The notes: generated from the letters alone by a model not told the origin. A DNA stretch of 22,825 nucleotides from DATARH01 sp050246595 (GCA_050246595.1 JBFWVT010000083.1:1-22825), one strand, 5' to 3'; numbered from the stretch's first letter, positions 7,751 to 15,714 are shown. Numbers and translations: made by a program.

Positions 7751-8464
7751 ATGCCGTTCGATTTTCAGCAGCTCGCCAATTTCCGCTTGGCGCGCGGATC
7801 GCACAAGCAGCCGAACAAGGACGGAAATATCTGCGTAAACGAGGCCGCGGTAATTGTCGCCGGTTTCCAATACCGGGAGATCAGGGATGTCTCGTGCCTT
7901 CCGGACTGCTTTTTCCGTCCGGTGTCCGAATATGCCATTTACCTCAACGATTTCATGATGCACCGGGTGCGCAACGAGCTTCTCGCGCCGTTCGTCACCC
8001 GGCTTCCCGGCACATCGGATGCTCCCTGGATCGAGGAGGAGCGCGCCCGGCTCATCGTTGTCGAAACCGTTCGCCGTATCGTTGCGGCCGAATATGACGA
8101 AGTCTGGCGCAAGCCGAAGCTCGCCGCGAAGTGCCGGGCGGTGCAGCTTTTCGAACAGGTTTCTTCGGCGATGGCGAAAGCGCAGGCCGTGCTGCCCCTG
8201 GAATGCGCGAACCAGGCGCTCAAAGGGTTCCGCGGTTGTCTACATCCCGACCTCCGCGTCGGTTCGCCATGCGCCGCCGCGGCTCAGGCGGCAGCGCGTT
8301 CCTTCCGGAAGAGGTTCGGCCCGGGTGCCGATCGAAAAATCTGGGAGATGGCCGCCCTCATCCTCGAGGAAGCCATCCTGTTTGGGCGAAATGACGGGAT
8401 CGACGACCTCGTGGCGGCAGCTGAGCGGCTGGAAAGGGCAAAAGTCCTGACAGCGCCTGTTTGA
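7751..8464 (+). CDS. Conserved hypothetical protein (GSHxxPxxGxCxxEA family)
   Basis: This is a 237-residue soluble protein. The N-terminus LARGSHKQPNKDGNICVNEA, then AGFQYREIRDVSCLPDCF and RNELLAPFVTRLPGTSDAP, matches a widespread uncharacterised family. Its members begin with a GSH...G.C..EA..yvAG block, followed by a cysteine-containing P.C segment and LLPFV.RL.GT. The conserved cysteines (here C29 and one in LPDCF) may bind a metal or act as redox residues, but no activity is established. The frame is open upstream to 7490. I chose ATG 7751 because the family homology begins here and GTGGAG lies eight bases upstream. No signal peptide or membrane segment. It follows the damaged DUF4011/IS region and may belong to the same accessory block. 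Confidence 0.6.
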   Translation: MPFDFQQLANFRLARGSHKQPNKDGNICVNEAAVIVAGFQYREIRDVSCLPDCFFRPVSEYAIYLNDFMMHRVRNELLAPFVTRLPGTSDAPWIEEERARLIVVETVRRIVAAEYDEVWRKPKLAAKCRAVQLFEQVSSAMAKAQAVLPLECANQALKGFRGCLHPDLRVGSPCAAAAQAAARSFRKRFGPGADRKIWEMAALILEEAILFGRNDGIDDLVAAAERLERAKVLTAPV

Positions 8465-9017
8465 GGATAAGAAATTCGGCTGGTCATCGGTGCCATACCG
8501 GCCTGAGGGTGTCACCACGTTGTGCGTGACCAGTTCCTCCGGTCGCTCTCATTGGGCGTTGGCCTCGCCACGCCACCAAGCGCCGGTTCACGGGGACTGC
8601 TGCCTGAAGGCGCCGGAATCTCAATTTGATCGGCGGAGAGGCGCCCGGCACGCGCTGGCCGGATGCCATTTCATCCGGGGAATCTGGGCGGATGACAGTG
8701 CGGCTGGCCCAGCGGTCTTTACTCCGAAGAATCAAGGTCTTACGGGACTCTCTCTTCCGCAATATCTGTTATCAAGAGTAAAATCGGGCCCAAAGGCAGG
8801 GGATGATCGGCCGAAATTGGCCCGCCGGCGGAACGATTTTACTTATGGGAAAGGACGTTATCAGTGCGCCGGCGAAACCGGCGAAGACATTCTTCAGTAT
8901 TTTCTTAGAGCAAGCATTCAAGAAAACAAATTCGTTCGATCAGCTCGTCGATGTCGCTCGTTTTCTCGATCGACCACTTGTATTCATGTACTGTTAGTTC
9001 TGTTGTCGGCGGCGCAA
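8465..9017. other. Largely non-coding stretch
   Basis: No protein family was recognised on either strand. Open frames at 8490-9047 (plus) and 8484-8762 (minus) have arbitrary composition. The only plausible small gene is at 8845-8997, listed separately. The region may hold remnants of older accessory DNA. Confidence 0.35.
8845..8997 (+). CDS. Possible small protein of unknown function
   Basis: A 50-codon frame begins ATG 8845 and reads KDVISAPAKPAKTFFSIFLE, then QLVDVARFLDRPLVF. Its balanced composition and predicted helix suggest it could be real, unlike the neighbouring frames. An alternative start is ATG 8803, which has GGCAGGGG immediately upstream. No homologue recognised. Confidence 0.25.
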   Translation: MGKDVISAPAKPAKTFFSIFLEQAFKKTNSFDQLVDVARFLDRPLVFMYC

Positions 9018-9524
9018 TCAAATGTGGAGAGTTGGAGACGCGGCTAAATGCTGAAACATAACGAATGCGTCTACATAACCATAGTCTGGATGATTGAAAG
9101 CGAGCGGAAGACGTCCGACAATCTCAAACCCCACTGATTGCCATAGGCGCACTGCCCGTTCATTAGTGCTGACAACGAAATTGAATTGCATTGCCCGATA
9201 GCCGCGTGATCTGGCATGGGCGAGCGAATGCTTAGACATCTGCCGAGCAACGCCTCGGCCTGTCGCTGAAGCGCTCGTCATATAGCCACAGTTGCAAACG
9301 TGGGAGCCCCTGCCAGCTTGATTGGGGCGTATGTAGTAAGTTCCGAGAATTAAACCGTTTTCCTCGGCTACAAAGGTCTCTTTATCGGCGCTCACCCAGT
9401 AGGCCAGCGCATCGGCCTCGCTCATGCTCGGGTCAAGGGTATAAGTCTCCCCGGCTCGGATAACCGGACCAATGATGGACCAGATAGAATTGAAATCTTC
9501 AGGATGCGCAGGGCGGATCAGCAT
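9018..9524 (-). CDS. GNAT-family N-acetyltransferase
   Basis: The 168-residue protein has the full Gcn5-related acetyltransferase fold. It opens MLIRPAHPEDFNSIW, has a central beta strand ILGTYYIRPN, and carries the acetyl-CoA pyrophosphate loop CGYMTSASATGRGVARQM at about 100. The closing segment NERAVRLWQSVGFEIVGRLP is typical of N-acetyltransferases for small molecules such as amino acids or toxic amines (YncA-like). Start at 9524 has CAGGGG seven bases upstream. It is a single gene, separated by about 150 bases from the operon to its right and transcribed in the same direction. Substrate unknown; family certain. Confidence 0.85.
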   Translation of the reverse strand: MLIRPAHPEDFNSIWSIIGPVIRAGETYTLDPSMSEADALAYWVSADKETFVAEENGLILGTYYIRPNQAGRGSHVCNCGYMTSASATGRGVARQMSKHSLAHARSRGYRAMQFNFVVSTNERAVRLWQSVGFEIVGRLPLAFNHPDYGYVDAFVMFQHLAASPTLHI

Positions 9525-9672
9525 GTGAGACCCCTGTTGAATTTCATTAACAGGAACATTTCTACCAGTAAGTAATTACTCTCATTAGCGGACTTTCTGG
9601 TTAGCGCGATGCTCATATTCTTGATTTCTGTACAGGACAGCTTCCGGGTGGATTGCGGTCCTTCGCCGATGC
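9525..9672. other. Short intergenic gap
   Basis: AT-rich sequence upstream of the GNAT gene, likely carrying its promoter. No clear terminator for the FAD-enzyme operon was identified. Confidence 0.3.
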
Positions 9673-10899
9673 CTACGCCAACGTCGAGGTTGCGCCGATC
9701 CCAACCATTCCGAGTGACGGATCTGCCTGTCGCATCTCCGCAGGCAACCGGAGCCGCTCTCGATTAACCGGGTGGTCCCATTCCAACCCGGCCATCAGCC
9801 GAGCGGCGAGCCAGCCCCAGTCGTCGGAGGACTTTGCCCCCTTGCCGTTGCAGACGACCGCGACGGCAATGCGATCGTCCAGCACGTAATCGATGTAGGG
9901 CAGGCCGGTCGCCGTCCAGGTCACCGCGCAGGTGTTGGTGTGCCAGTGCCGGCAACGGTCGAGCGCCGGGATCAGCCGGGTGAGAAACGCCTGGAAGTCG
10001 CGGCGGTTCTCCGCCGAGCCTGCGCTCTTGAACCAGCGTACAAGGTCCGGCAGCGACCGGAACTCGGGGTCGGCCGTGCTGCCGATGCCAATCTTCAGGT
10101 AGTGGCGGCCGTCCGGGTAGCGAATGGGCGGCAGGATGTAGGCGCCGGTCTCGGCATCGGTGAGGGCCGGCATCCCGCCAAGCTCGTCCAGCAGCCCGTC
10201 GTCGATATGCGCCAGCACCACGGTCCTGCCGAATACCCGTAGCTTCAGGTCGACCGGCAAGAGGCCGCAGGCATCGGTGAAGGCGCCGGTGGCGACCAGC
10301 ACCCGTTCGGCCCGCAGAGTACCACCGCGGGTGGTGTCGATCTCAACGCCGCCCGCTGTCGAGTGCACAGAAATCGCCTGATCGGCAATAATCGCGGCGC
10401 CCTGCTGCCGCGCGACCTCGGTCTGCGCTCGGACCATGGCCCGCGGGCTGATATAACCGGCGCTGCCACCCTCATAGAGGCCCCCGGTGCCGTCGGGTAC
10501 GGCCAGAGACGGGAACCGGGCCGCAATGCCGGCAGCGCCGAGCCGCGTCGTATCGGCGCCGAACCTCCGCGCTACCGCCTCGCAGCGGTCGAGGTAGTCG
10601 GAGCCGGCGGGGCCGATCCCGAGATAGCCGGCATTGGTGAAGAACCGGATGCCGCTGCGGGCCTCGATTTCGGCATAGCGGTCGATCGAGCGCTTCGCCG
10701 TGACCGCCCAGGCCGGGTCTCGATCGGTGACGCGGGTGATGCGGCCTTCGTCGTAATGGCTGGCGAACACCCCGGTATGCGCGGCGCGGTCGGCCGGCTC
10801 GTCCGGGCCGAGGACAGCCACGCCATCGGTCAGTGCCGACAGGTGCCGACCGGCGGCGCTGCCGACCAGTCCGCGGCCGATAACGATGATCCGGTGCAT
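9673..10899 (-). CDS. FAD-dependent oxidoreductase, sarcosine-oxidase-like (DAO family)
   Basis: This 408-residue flavoenzyme belongs to the D-amino-acid-oxidase superfamily, near monomeric sarcosine oxidase and N-methyltryptophan oxidase. It starts with the Rossmann dinucleotide loop IIVIGRGLVGSAAG. A SHYDEGRITR segment sits where the family carries its flavin-contacting SHGDTRI motif. C324 lies in NTCAVTWTATGLPYID, aligned with the cysteine that carries the flavin in monomeric sarcosine oxidase (CMYTxTxDxxFxID), so the cofactor may be covalent. It would oxidise a secondary or primary amine to an imine with release of hydrogen peroxide or transfer to another acceptor. It is the last gene of a minus-strand operon, 12 bases after the two-domain GNAT gene, with AGGAAGG upstream of ATG. 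Substrate unknown. Confidence 0.8.
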   Translation of the reverse strand: MHRIIVIGRGLVGSAAGRHLSALTDGVAVLGPDEPADRAAHTGVFASHYDEGRITRVTDRDPAWAVTAKRSIDRYAEIEARSGIRFFTNAGYLGIGPAGSDYLDRCEAVARRFGADTTRLGAAGIAARFPSLAVPDGTGGLYEGGSAGYISPRAMVRAQTEVARQQGAAIIADQAISVHSTAGGVEIDTTRGGTLRAERVLVATGAFTDACGLLPVDLKLRVFGRTVVLAHIDDGLLDELGGMPALTDAETGAYILPPIRYPDGRHYLKIGIGSTADPEFRSLPDLVRWFKSAGSAENRRDFQAFLTRLIPALDRCRHWHTNTCAVTWTATGLPYIDYVLDDRIAVAVVCNGKGAKSSDDWGWLAARLMAGLEWDHPVNRERLRLPAEMRQADPSLGMVGIGATSTLA

Positions 10900-10911
10900 G
10901 ATGTTTCCTTC

Positions 10912-11742
10912 CTAGCCCAAGGCGTGACTGGCGAGCGCATAGATCCGTTGCGGCGCCGTTGCCGCCGGCCAGTCGCCGCGCAGCATGGCCGGCGACTCGC
11001 TGTCCGGTGCCAGGCCGCATGCCGCCAGGTGCCGGCCGAAATCCGCTGCCTCCGACGCCCGATCGACGCGCACGAAGCCCGGACGCGCAGCCGCGTTGAA
11101 CAGGGCGATCGCGTCGGGTTCGGTTGCCGCCACCACCGGACCCACGACCGATCCGCGGCCGAAGTCGCGCTCGATGGCGTAGCCGGTTACCCTGCCCTCC
11201 TCGACCAGCACGAAAGCCCGGCCGACCGCCAGCAGGTGATCGAGGACGGACGGCCGCGGGACGCCAAACGCTGCCGCGTCCAGGCATAGCACGGCGGACC
11301 GATCCTCAGAGGTCGCCGCTCGGATCCGCGGATCCGGGTGCGGTCCGCCGCTGTACTCGCCCTGGTGCTGGCAGACCGCGCCGATTTCGACAAAGCCGAG
11401 CCTCTCATAGAGCGGCCGGCCGGCCGGCGTCGCCAGCAGCATGACCGAGCGGGGAGCGGCGTCGGCCAGCAGCCGCTCCATCAGCCGGCGGCCGATGCCG
11501 AGGCCCTGACTGTCGGGCGACACCACGACCAGACCCAGCCGGGCGGCGGTATCGCCGAACGGCCACCACAGGCCGACCCCGAGTGTCCGACCGTCGCCGG
11601 CGCGCACGAGGCGGCCGTGGCCGAGCTCGATCAAAGCAGCGATGTCGGCCCGCCGGTGCGGCCAACCGACCGCCGCCACAAGCGTCGCGACGGGGTCCAG
11701 GTCCGCTATCGACACCGGGGACAGTGTGATCGTGTCAGTCAT
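10912..11742 (-). CDS. Two-domain GNAT acetyltransferase
   Basis: The 276-residue protein has an N-terminal acetyltransferase domain with the acetyl-CoA loop LGLVVVSPDSQGLGIGRRLM (residues 69-88) and the closing PLYERLGFVEIG. A second, YitH/Acetyltransf_18-like domain covers about 140-276 (RAATSEDRSAVLCLD, EEGRVTGYAIER, GSVVGPVVA). This two-domain architecture is common in proteins that acetylate amino acids or small amines, although substrates are mostly unknown. It is cotranscribed with the HAD hydrolase upstream (24-base gap) and the FAD oxidoreductase downstream (12 bases). That suggests a pathway in which an amine is acetylated or oxidised. Confidence 0.8.
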   Translation of the reverse strand: MTDTITLSPVSIADLDPVATLVAAVGWPHRRADIAALIELGHGRLVRAGDGRTLGVGLWWPFGDTAARLGLVVVSPDSQGLGIGRRLMERLLADAAPRSVMLLATPAGRPLYERLGFVEIGAVCQHQGEYSGGPHPDPRIRAATSEDRSAVLCLDAAAFGVPRPSVLDHLLAVGRAFVLVEEGRVTGYAIERDFGRGSVVGPVVAATEPDAIALFNAAARPGFVRVDRASEAADFGRHLAACGLAPDSESPAMLRGDWPAATAPQRIYALASHALG

Positions 11743-11766
11743 GTCCGCCTACTCCGTGGCGTGGCG

Positions 11767-12450
11767 TTACCGCCGGCCGTCTGTCAGCCCCAGCAGGCTC
11801 GGCAGCCCGCCGAGATCGGCAATCGCCTGGTAGCCGTAGGCAGGATTGCCGGGCCCGTGCCCGCGCTCGACGAACACACGCCGGCCGATGCGCAGGTCGT
11901 GCGCCGACATCAGGTCGTAGCGCAGGCTCGACGAGACGTGCATGAAATGCTCCGGCCCGCAGCCGAGGGTATCGAACATGTACTCGAAGGCCTGAAAGCG
12001 TGGCTTGTAAGCCTGCGCCTGTTCGGCGGTCAGCACCGCGTAAAACGGCGCGCCTAGCTTGTCGACATTGGACCGGATCTGGCTATCGGCGGCATTCGAG
12101 AGGATGACCAGCGGCAGAACCTCGGCAACTTTCGCCAGTGCTGCCGGTACGTCCGGGTGGGGTCCCCAGGTCGGCACCGCCTCGGTGATCGCCTGGGCAT
12201 CGGCCGGATCAAAGGCGATGCCCCAGCGCCGGCAGGTCCGCTCCAGCGAGCGATGCAGCACCTCCGGATACGGCTTCCACGCGCCGAGCACCTCGTCGAA
12301 ACGATAGGCCGTGCAATCTTCCAGGAACGCCGTCATCCGGCCAGCCGGCACCCGGGCGGCGAGCCGGTCGCGGGCGACATTGCCGACCTGGAAATCAATA
12401 AGCGTGCCGTAGCAGTCGAATGAGACGTAGCGGATCGGTAAGAGCGACAT
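11767..12450 (-). CDS. HAD-superfamily hydrolase, haloacid-dehalogenase type II-like
   Basis: The 227-residue protein has the HAD fold with a type II (L-2-haloacid dehalogenase-like) layout. The nucleophile is D12 in SFDCYGTLID, with T16, then S118-N119 (VILSNAAD), K149 (AYKPR) and motif IV HVSSSLRYD (171-179). In true 2-haloacid dehalogenases the last motif is SSNAWD. Here the Asn is replaced and one extra residue precedes the Asp, as in the many HAD proteins annotated as dehalogenases without proven activity. It may therefore be a phosphatase or hydrolase with another substrate. AGGAAG precedes ATG 12448-12450. It is the second gene of the operon, 44 bases after the DUF1127-like gene. Confidence 0.8.
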   Translation of the reverse strand: MSLLPIRYVSFDCYGTLIDFQVGNVARDRLAARVPAGRMTAFLEDCTAYRFDEVLGAWKPYPEVLHRSLERTCRRWGIAFDPADAQAITEAVPTWGPHPDVPAALAKVAEVLPLVILSNAADSQIRSNVDKLGAPFYAVLTAEQAQAYKPRFQAFEYMFDTLGCGPEHFMHVSSSLRYDLMSAHDLRIGRRVFVERGHGPGNPAYGYQAIADLGGLPSLLGLTDGRR

Positions 12451-12490
12451 CGGTCTTCCTTAAGCACGACGGATTGAGCGGAACAAACGC

Positions 12491-12503
12491 CCGGTTAAAC
12501 CGG
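12491..12503. repeat. 13-base palindrome at the end of the DUF1127-like gene
   Basis: CCGGTT and AACCGG form a perfect palindrome around one A, overlapping the stop codon on the minus strand. A few T residues follow (GGGCGTTTGTT on the minus strand), so it could attenuate transcription between the first gene and the HAD gene. It is too weak to call a full terminator. Confidence 0.35.
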
Positions 12504-12779
12504 CGGCATCCATATCGTCAGCAAGGCGACCGGAACCGGCGACCTCCGTTGGGGGTCGGTCCGGTTCTGGGGATTGTGAATGCCGTGCTCGCAATACAGC
12601 CCGACATCGGCGAGAAGCCGGTCGTCGAGCCGGTACTGGCTGTCGGGCTTTGCTGCTTCTTCGTTCTTCCTGAACCAGCTTCCGACCAGAATTGAGCGGA
12701 GACGGGTGCTCCAGCGCGACGGCGTGCTGTCGTCGAAAATTCCGAGCGAGTACGCCGAGCGAATGGTTGTCGTGTGCAT
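12495..12779 (-). CDS. DUF1127-like small protein
   Basis: The 94-residue protein begins MHTTTIRSAYSLG. It contains RWSTRLRSILVGSWFRKN followed by YRLDDRLLADVGLYCEHGI, which matches the hallmark of DUF1127 proteins: an arginine-rich helix, then LDDhLLRDIGL. The C-terminal tail, with RRSPVPVALLTIWMPPV, is longer than usual. I chose ATG 12777-12779 rather than the GTG at 12809 because CTGGAGG sits five bases upstream. DUF1127 proteins are often short, basic and linked to post-transcriptional regulation (known for some alphaproteobacterial members); here it may act as regulatory leader gene of the operon. It is divergent from the LysR regulator. Confidence 0.65.
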   Translation of the reverse strand: MHTTTIRSAYSLGIFDDSTPSRWSTRLRSILVGSWFRKNEEAAKPDSQYRLDDRLLADVGLYCEHGIHNPQNRTDPQRRSPVPVALLTIWMPPV

Positions 12780-12826
12780 GACGGCCTCCAGGAGAAAGGT
12801 TGCTGTCACACCAATTTAGTGATACG

Positions 12827-12839
12827 TCTGAAAATCAGA
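12827..12839. promoter_or_regulatory. Inverted repeat in the divergent promoter region
   Basis: TCTGA-AAA-TCAGA lies in the 100 bases between the operon start (12779) and the LysR gene (12880). It fits a half-site arrangement of the divergently encoded LysR regulator (T-N11-A type). The link is inferred from position. Confidence 0.35.
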
Positions 12840-12863
12840 TATTGCCCATTCCCGAGACATACC

Positions 12864-12879
12864 GATACGTGAGCGTATC
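12864..12879. promoter_or_regulatory. Inverted repeat abutting the LysR start codon, candidate autoregulatory site
   Basis: GATACG and CGTATC are perfect six-base arms with a TGAG spacer, ending directly before the ATG at 12880. The half-site GATACG also occurs at 12821-12826. It could be an operator for LysR autorepression. It occupies the place where a ribosome site should be, which is odd. Confidence 0.4.
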
Positions 12880-13776
12880 ATGATGAACGGCGCTAACGGC
12901 TCCGGCCTGCTTGATTGGAACGACGCCCGCATCTTTCTTGCGGTCGCACGACACGGCTCGCTGCGCGCCGCCGGTCGCGCCTTGGGCATAAGCCAGCCGA
13001 CGGTTGGTCGGCGTATTGTCGCTTTCGAGGCAGTTTTCGGTGGACCTACCCTGTTCGACCGGTTGCCCGAGGGGCTGCGGCTCAATGAGGCTGGCGTGGC
13101 CTTGTTGCCCGTTGCCGAGCAACTGGAGGACGCCGCTCTATCACTCGAACGGCATCGTGCGGCCGCGTCATCGGTGCTGAGCGGTACGGTGCGGATATCG
13201 GTCGGCGAATGGGCCGCGGCGTTTCTAAGTCACCAGGTCGGTGACGCGTCGGAAAACCCGCCGCCAACGGGAATCACGCTCGAGCTTGTCCAAACGATGC
13301 AGACCGCGAACCTTGCCCGCCGTGAAGCTGATCTTGCCGTTCGCCATTACCCGCCGGAGAGCGGCGATCTGTACATCTCCAAGTTGGGTGTATTCGCGGG
13401 TGCCATATATCGCCGGATCGGCACCAAGGCGCGTGATTGGGTCACCTACCCGGAGGAGCAGGGGCATTTTCCGATGCCCCGTTGGGTCGAGCAGCGTGTC
13501 CGCGAAACAGGCGCTTCGGTCGCGCTGCGTGCCTCCGACATGCCGATGCACCTCACCGCAATCCGCGCCGGGGCGGGGTGCGGAATTCTGCCGTGCTTTA
13601 TCGCGGACGATGACCCGCTGCTCGAACGCGTTGCCCCGCCGATCCCCGAAACCTCCTGCGAGTATTGGCTGATCGTTCACCGCGACCTGCGGCGCGCCGC
13701 GTGTGTGCGAGCGATTATGGATTGGATCCAATCACTGTTCAGAAGTGAACGTGATCGCCTCGCCGGTACTCGTTGA
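12880..13776 (+). CDS. LysR-family transcriptional regulator
   Basis: The 298-residue protein has an N-terminal winged helix-turn-helix (DWNDARIFLAVARHGSLRAA, then RALGISQPTVGRRIVAFE) at about 12-70, a linker helix, and a substrate-binding domain with the typical SGTVRISVGEWAA start at about 108. It is the likely regulator of the divergent DUF1127/HAD/GNAT/FAD operon, sharing a 100-base promoter with two inverted repeats. Two consecutive ATG codons (12880 and 12883) lack a visible Shine-Dalgarno sequence, because an inverted repeat occupies that site; initiation may be weak. The inducer is unknown but probably is a substrate or product of the operon. Confidence 0.85.
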   Translation: MMNGANGSGLLDWNDARIFLAVARHGSLRAAGRALGISQPTVGRRIVAFEAVFGGPTLFDRLPEGLRLNEAGVALLPVAEQLEDAALSLERHRAAASSVLSGTVRISVGEWAAAFLSHQVGDASENPPPTGITLELVQTMQTANLARREADLAVRHYPPESGDLYISKLGVFAGAIYRRIGTKARDWVTYPEEQGHFPMPRWVEQRVRETGASVALRASDMPMHLTAIRAGAGCGILPCFIADDDPLLERVAPPIPETSCEYWLIVHRDLRRAACVRAIMDWIQSLFRSERDRLAGTR

Positions 13777-14449
13777 GCGGTAACGACCTTTATCCTGGTT
13801 GGCCTGAAAGAGGGGAGTTTTCCTGGTTTCCTAATAGCCCGCGCATTCCGGTCGAACGTGATCACCTTCGTGCCGGAATGGTCGATCACCTTGAATGCGC
13901 CGAGACCTGACATCAATCGGGAAGGACCGTGCCGCCGCTTATCAACCCAAGCAGCTCGGCGTTACACCCCACTATGGCGGCACGTTTTCGCTTCCTTCGG
14001 GTCAGTTCACTGCAACACGACCGGATCGCCGATGCCGCAGCGGGTTTCCAAGACACCCGGAAGCATCAAGCAGCTCAAATCTGCCCTGCTTCTAAGGAAG
14101 AGTGACGCGGGATACCGTTCACTCCCGGCCCCCTAATGCGCAGAGTGAATCAGCGACCTCAAACCTTCGCAATCTCTACATTTTCCACAGACTCAGCGTA
14201 TAGCGGCCGGTAAGCTCATGATCCCGATTTGTCGAGAGTTGCCGAGAGCAGATACCTATTGCCATGGGGTCCAGCCAGACACTCCCAGCACGGCACCTAT
14301 TATGGCTCGCCTTGTACGACAATCACTGCGGCGCCACTGCACGCATGTTGGGCAATTCGGAACGCTTCGGCGCAAGGCCGGGTTGGGCTGATCACATCGT
14401 ACTCGCGCGGCGAGGGACGGCGATGCGCAACGCAAAGGGAACTGCGGCT
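13777..14449. other. Long intergenic region between LysR and hemerythrin genes
   Basis: Nothing coding was recognised. Minus-strand frame 13677-13916 (GAFKVIDHSGTKVITFDRNA) and plus-strand frame 13858-14136 have no known relatives and no ribosome sites. The right end contains an EcfG-like promoter for the hemerythrin gene. The middle is probably remnant or spacer DNA. Confidence 0.35.
14359..14384 (+). promoter_or_regulatory. EcfG-type general stress promoter (candidate)
   Basis: GGAAC at 14359-14363 and GGTT at 14381-14384 are 17 bases apart, close to the alphaproteobacterial EcfG consensus GGAAC-N16/17-CGTT. The start codon of the hemerythrin gene lies 65 bases downstream. The -10 has G instead of the usual C at its first position. 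Confidence 0.45.
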
Positions 14450-14941
14450 ATGAACTCTGGTCAACATGAGGCCCGTAATGCCGGGCATACGATGGATAAT
14501 GCGCTCGTTCTACTAATGAACAATCATCGCCAAGTCGAGACACTTTTTCAGGAATACGAGAACGAGAATGGCAACCACAGCGCCGTGGTCTCACAGATCT
14601 GCCGGGCGCTGGATGTGCATGCGCGAATTGAAGAAGAGATCTTCTATCCCGAAGTGCAGGGTGCCATAGAAAACTCGGATCTTGTTTCGGAAGCTCTTGC
14701 CGAGCACGCGTCCGCCAAGCAGCTGATCGCGCAGATCCGGCAAGGGATGCATCAACCCGAGAGGCTAAACAACTTGCTGATGGAACTGCGCCAGCAAGTC
14801 ATGCATCACGTTCAGGAAGAGGAAAGCGAGCTTTTTCCTGAAGTCGAAGCCTCGGGGCTGGACCTCAACGACCTCGGGCGACGCCTGAGTGAACGGAAAA
14901 TGGCGCTGATGCAGCAGCTTGGCGCACAAGTCGGAGCCTGA
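14450..14941 (+). CDS. Hemerythrin-domain protein
   Basis: The 163-residue, all-helical protein has the ligands of a bacterial hemerythrin-like (HHE) di-iron site: H26 (NNHRQ), H57-xxx-E61 (VHARIEEEIFYP), H86 (EHASAK), and H120-xxx-E124 (HHVQEEESELFP). Such proteins sense or store oxygen, iron or nitric oxide, or protect against oxidative and nitrosative stress. The open frame extends upstream to 14264, but family homology begins around residue 15. I chose ATG 14450 (AAAGGGA 11 bases upstream); ATG 14423 is an alternative. A candidate EcfG promoter precedes it. It opens a run of stress genes. Confidence 0.85.
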   Translation: MNSGQHEARNAGHTMDNALVLLMNNHRQVETLFQEYENENGNHSAVVSQICRALDVHARIEEEIFYPEVQGAIENSDLVSEALAEHASAKQLIAQIRQGMHQPERLNNLLMELRQQVMHHVQEEESELFPEVEASGLDLNDLGRRLSERKMALMQQLGAQVGA

Positions 14942-15305
14942 CAGCCAAGGCGGAAAACGGAGCGGCCGCTTCCCTGTATAGTGTCGAACATCGTAGCAGG
15001 CCTCGACGCGCACCTCTCGTCGACGTGGAGGGGTGCAGGCCCGCACTCAGCACTTGGTCTGCATTACTGGCCAGAGCACTGCTGCAGCAGCGAGCGATGT
15101 TCGGGCGCGTTACTGGTCCAACCTGGACACGTGAACGCCCTGCCCGCAGCAACTGCCATGTCTGCAGGATTATTATATAACAGGATAAGTTTTTATATTA
15201 AGGCGGGAGCAAGAGGGCAAGGTGTACGGCAGTTCCGGTCAAACGGAACAATGCAGCTCCAGTGGGGTTCGGGACCTACAGGTTCATCAACCGTGGAGCT
15301 AAGCT
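14942..15305. other. Intergenic region before DUF378 gene
   Basis: No gene recognised. The sequence holds a CTGCTGCAGCAG palindrome near 15079, a strongly AT-rich patch at about 15168-15203 (attattatataacagg type) and an EcfG-like promoter at 15245-15269. Confidence 0.35.
15245..15269 (+). promoter_or_regulatory. EcfG-type general stress promoter (candidate)
   Basis: GGAAC at 15245-15249 and GGTT at 15266-15269 are separated by 16 bases. The DUF378 start lies 36 bases after the -10. Same GGTT variant as at the hemerythrin gene. Confidence 0.5.
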
Positions 15306-15557
15306 ATGAAGTGGTTGAACATCATCACGTTACTACTCGTCATCGTGGGTGGCCTCAATTGGGGAGCTGTCGCACTTGGCGGGCATGAGGCCGATCTGGT
15401 TGCTGGCCTGTTCGGAGGCGACGACGCCGGATTGAGCCGTATCGTTTATGGGCTGGTCGGCCTCTCCGCCATTTGGCAGCTGATGCCGTTTTTCCGATCG
15501 CTGCAGACTGGCGAGGTTGATGCCGAGGCCAACCGTGGTCATGGCCAATACAGCTGA
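15306..15557 (+). CDS. DUF378 small membrane protein
   Basis: The 83-residue protein begins MKWLNIITLLLVIVGGLNWG, the diagnostic DUF378 start. It has two transmembrane helices at about 4-24 and 45-65 (RIVYGLVGLSAIWQLMPFF) and a short polar tail. Members are frequently stress-induced in proteobacteria; function is unknown. Ribosome site GGAGCTAAGCT is ten bases before ATG. The candidate EcfG promoter at 15245 fits a general-stress role. Confidence 0.9.
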   Translation: MKWLNIITLLLVIVGGLNWGAVALGGHEADLVAGLFGGDDAGLSRIVYGLVGLSAIWQLMPFFRSLQTGEVDAEANRGHGQYS

Positions 15558-15714
15558 TGGCACTACCTCGCACGTTCGTAACCTCGTCCGGGGCTATCGC
15601 TATCCCGGGCGCCGAGTGCAGATCGGCGACCAAGTTGCGGTATCTCTTATATAGCACGTGCAATCCCGAAGCTGGCATCCAGGGCTGAGATAATCTCAAA
15701 CAGGAGTGGTATCG

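Noticed and set aside
7158..7838. 226-codon frame as a complete gene
   Set aside because: Only the first ~60 codons look like protein. Afterwards the translation is proline, serine and arginine-rich noise, and another frame carries a transposase-like tail.
8490..9047. 185-codon plus-strand open frame
   Set aside because: Composition is arbitrary and no family pattern was seen. It overlaps a better small frame and the end of the GNAT gene.
10363..11289. 308-codon plus-strand frame opposite the FAD and GNAT genes
   Set aside because: The opposite strand carries two complete, recognisable enzymes; this frame has no domain.
13677..13916. Minus-strand frame with GAFKVIDHSGTKVITFDRN
   Set aside because: Looks slightly protein-like but overlaps the end of the LysR gene, has no ribosome site, and matches no known family.
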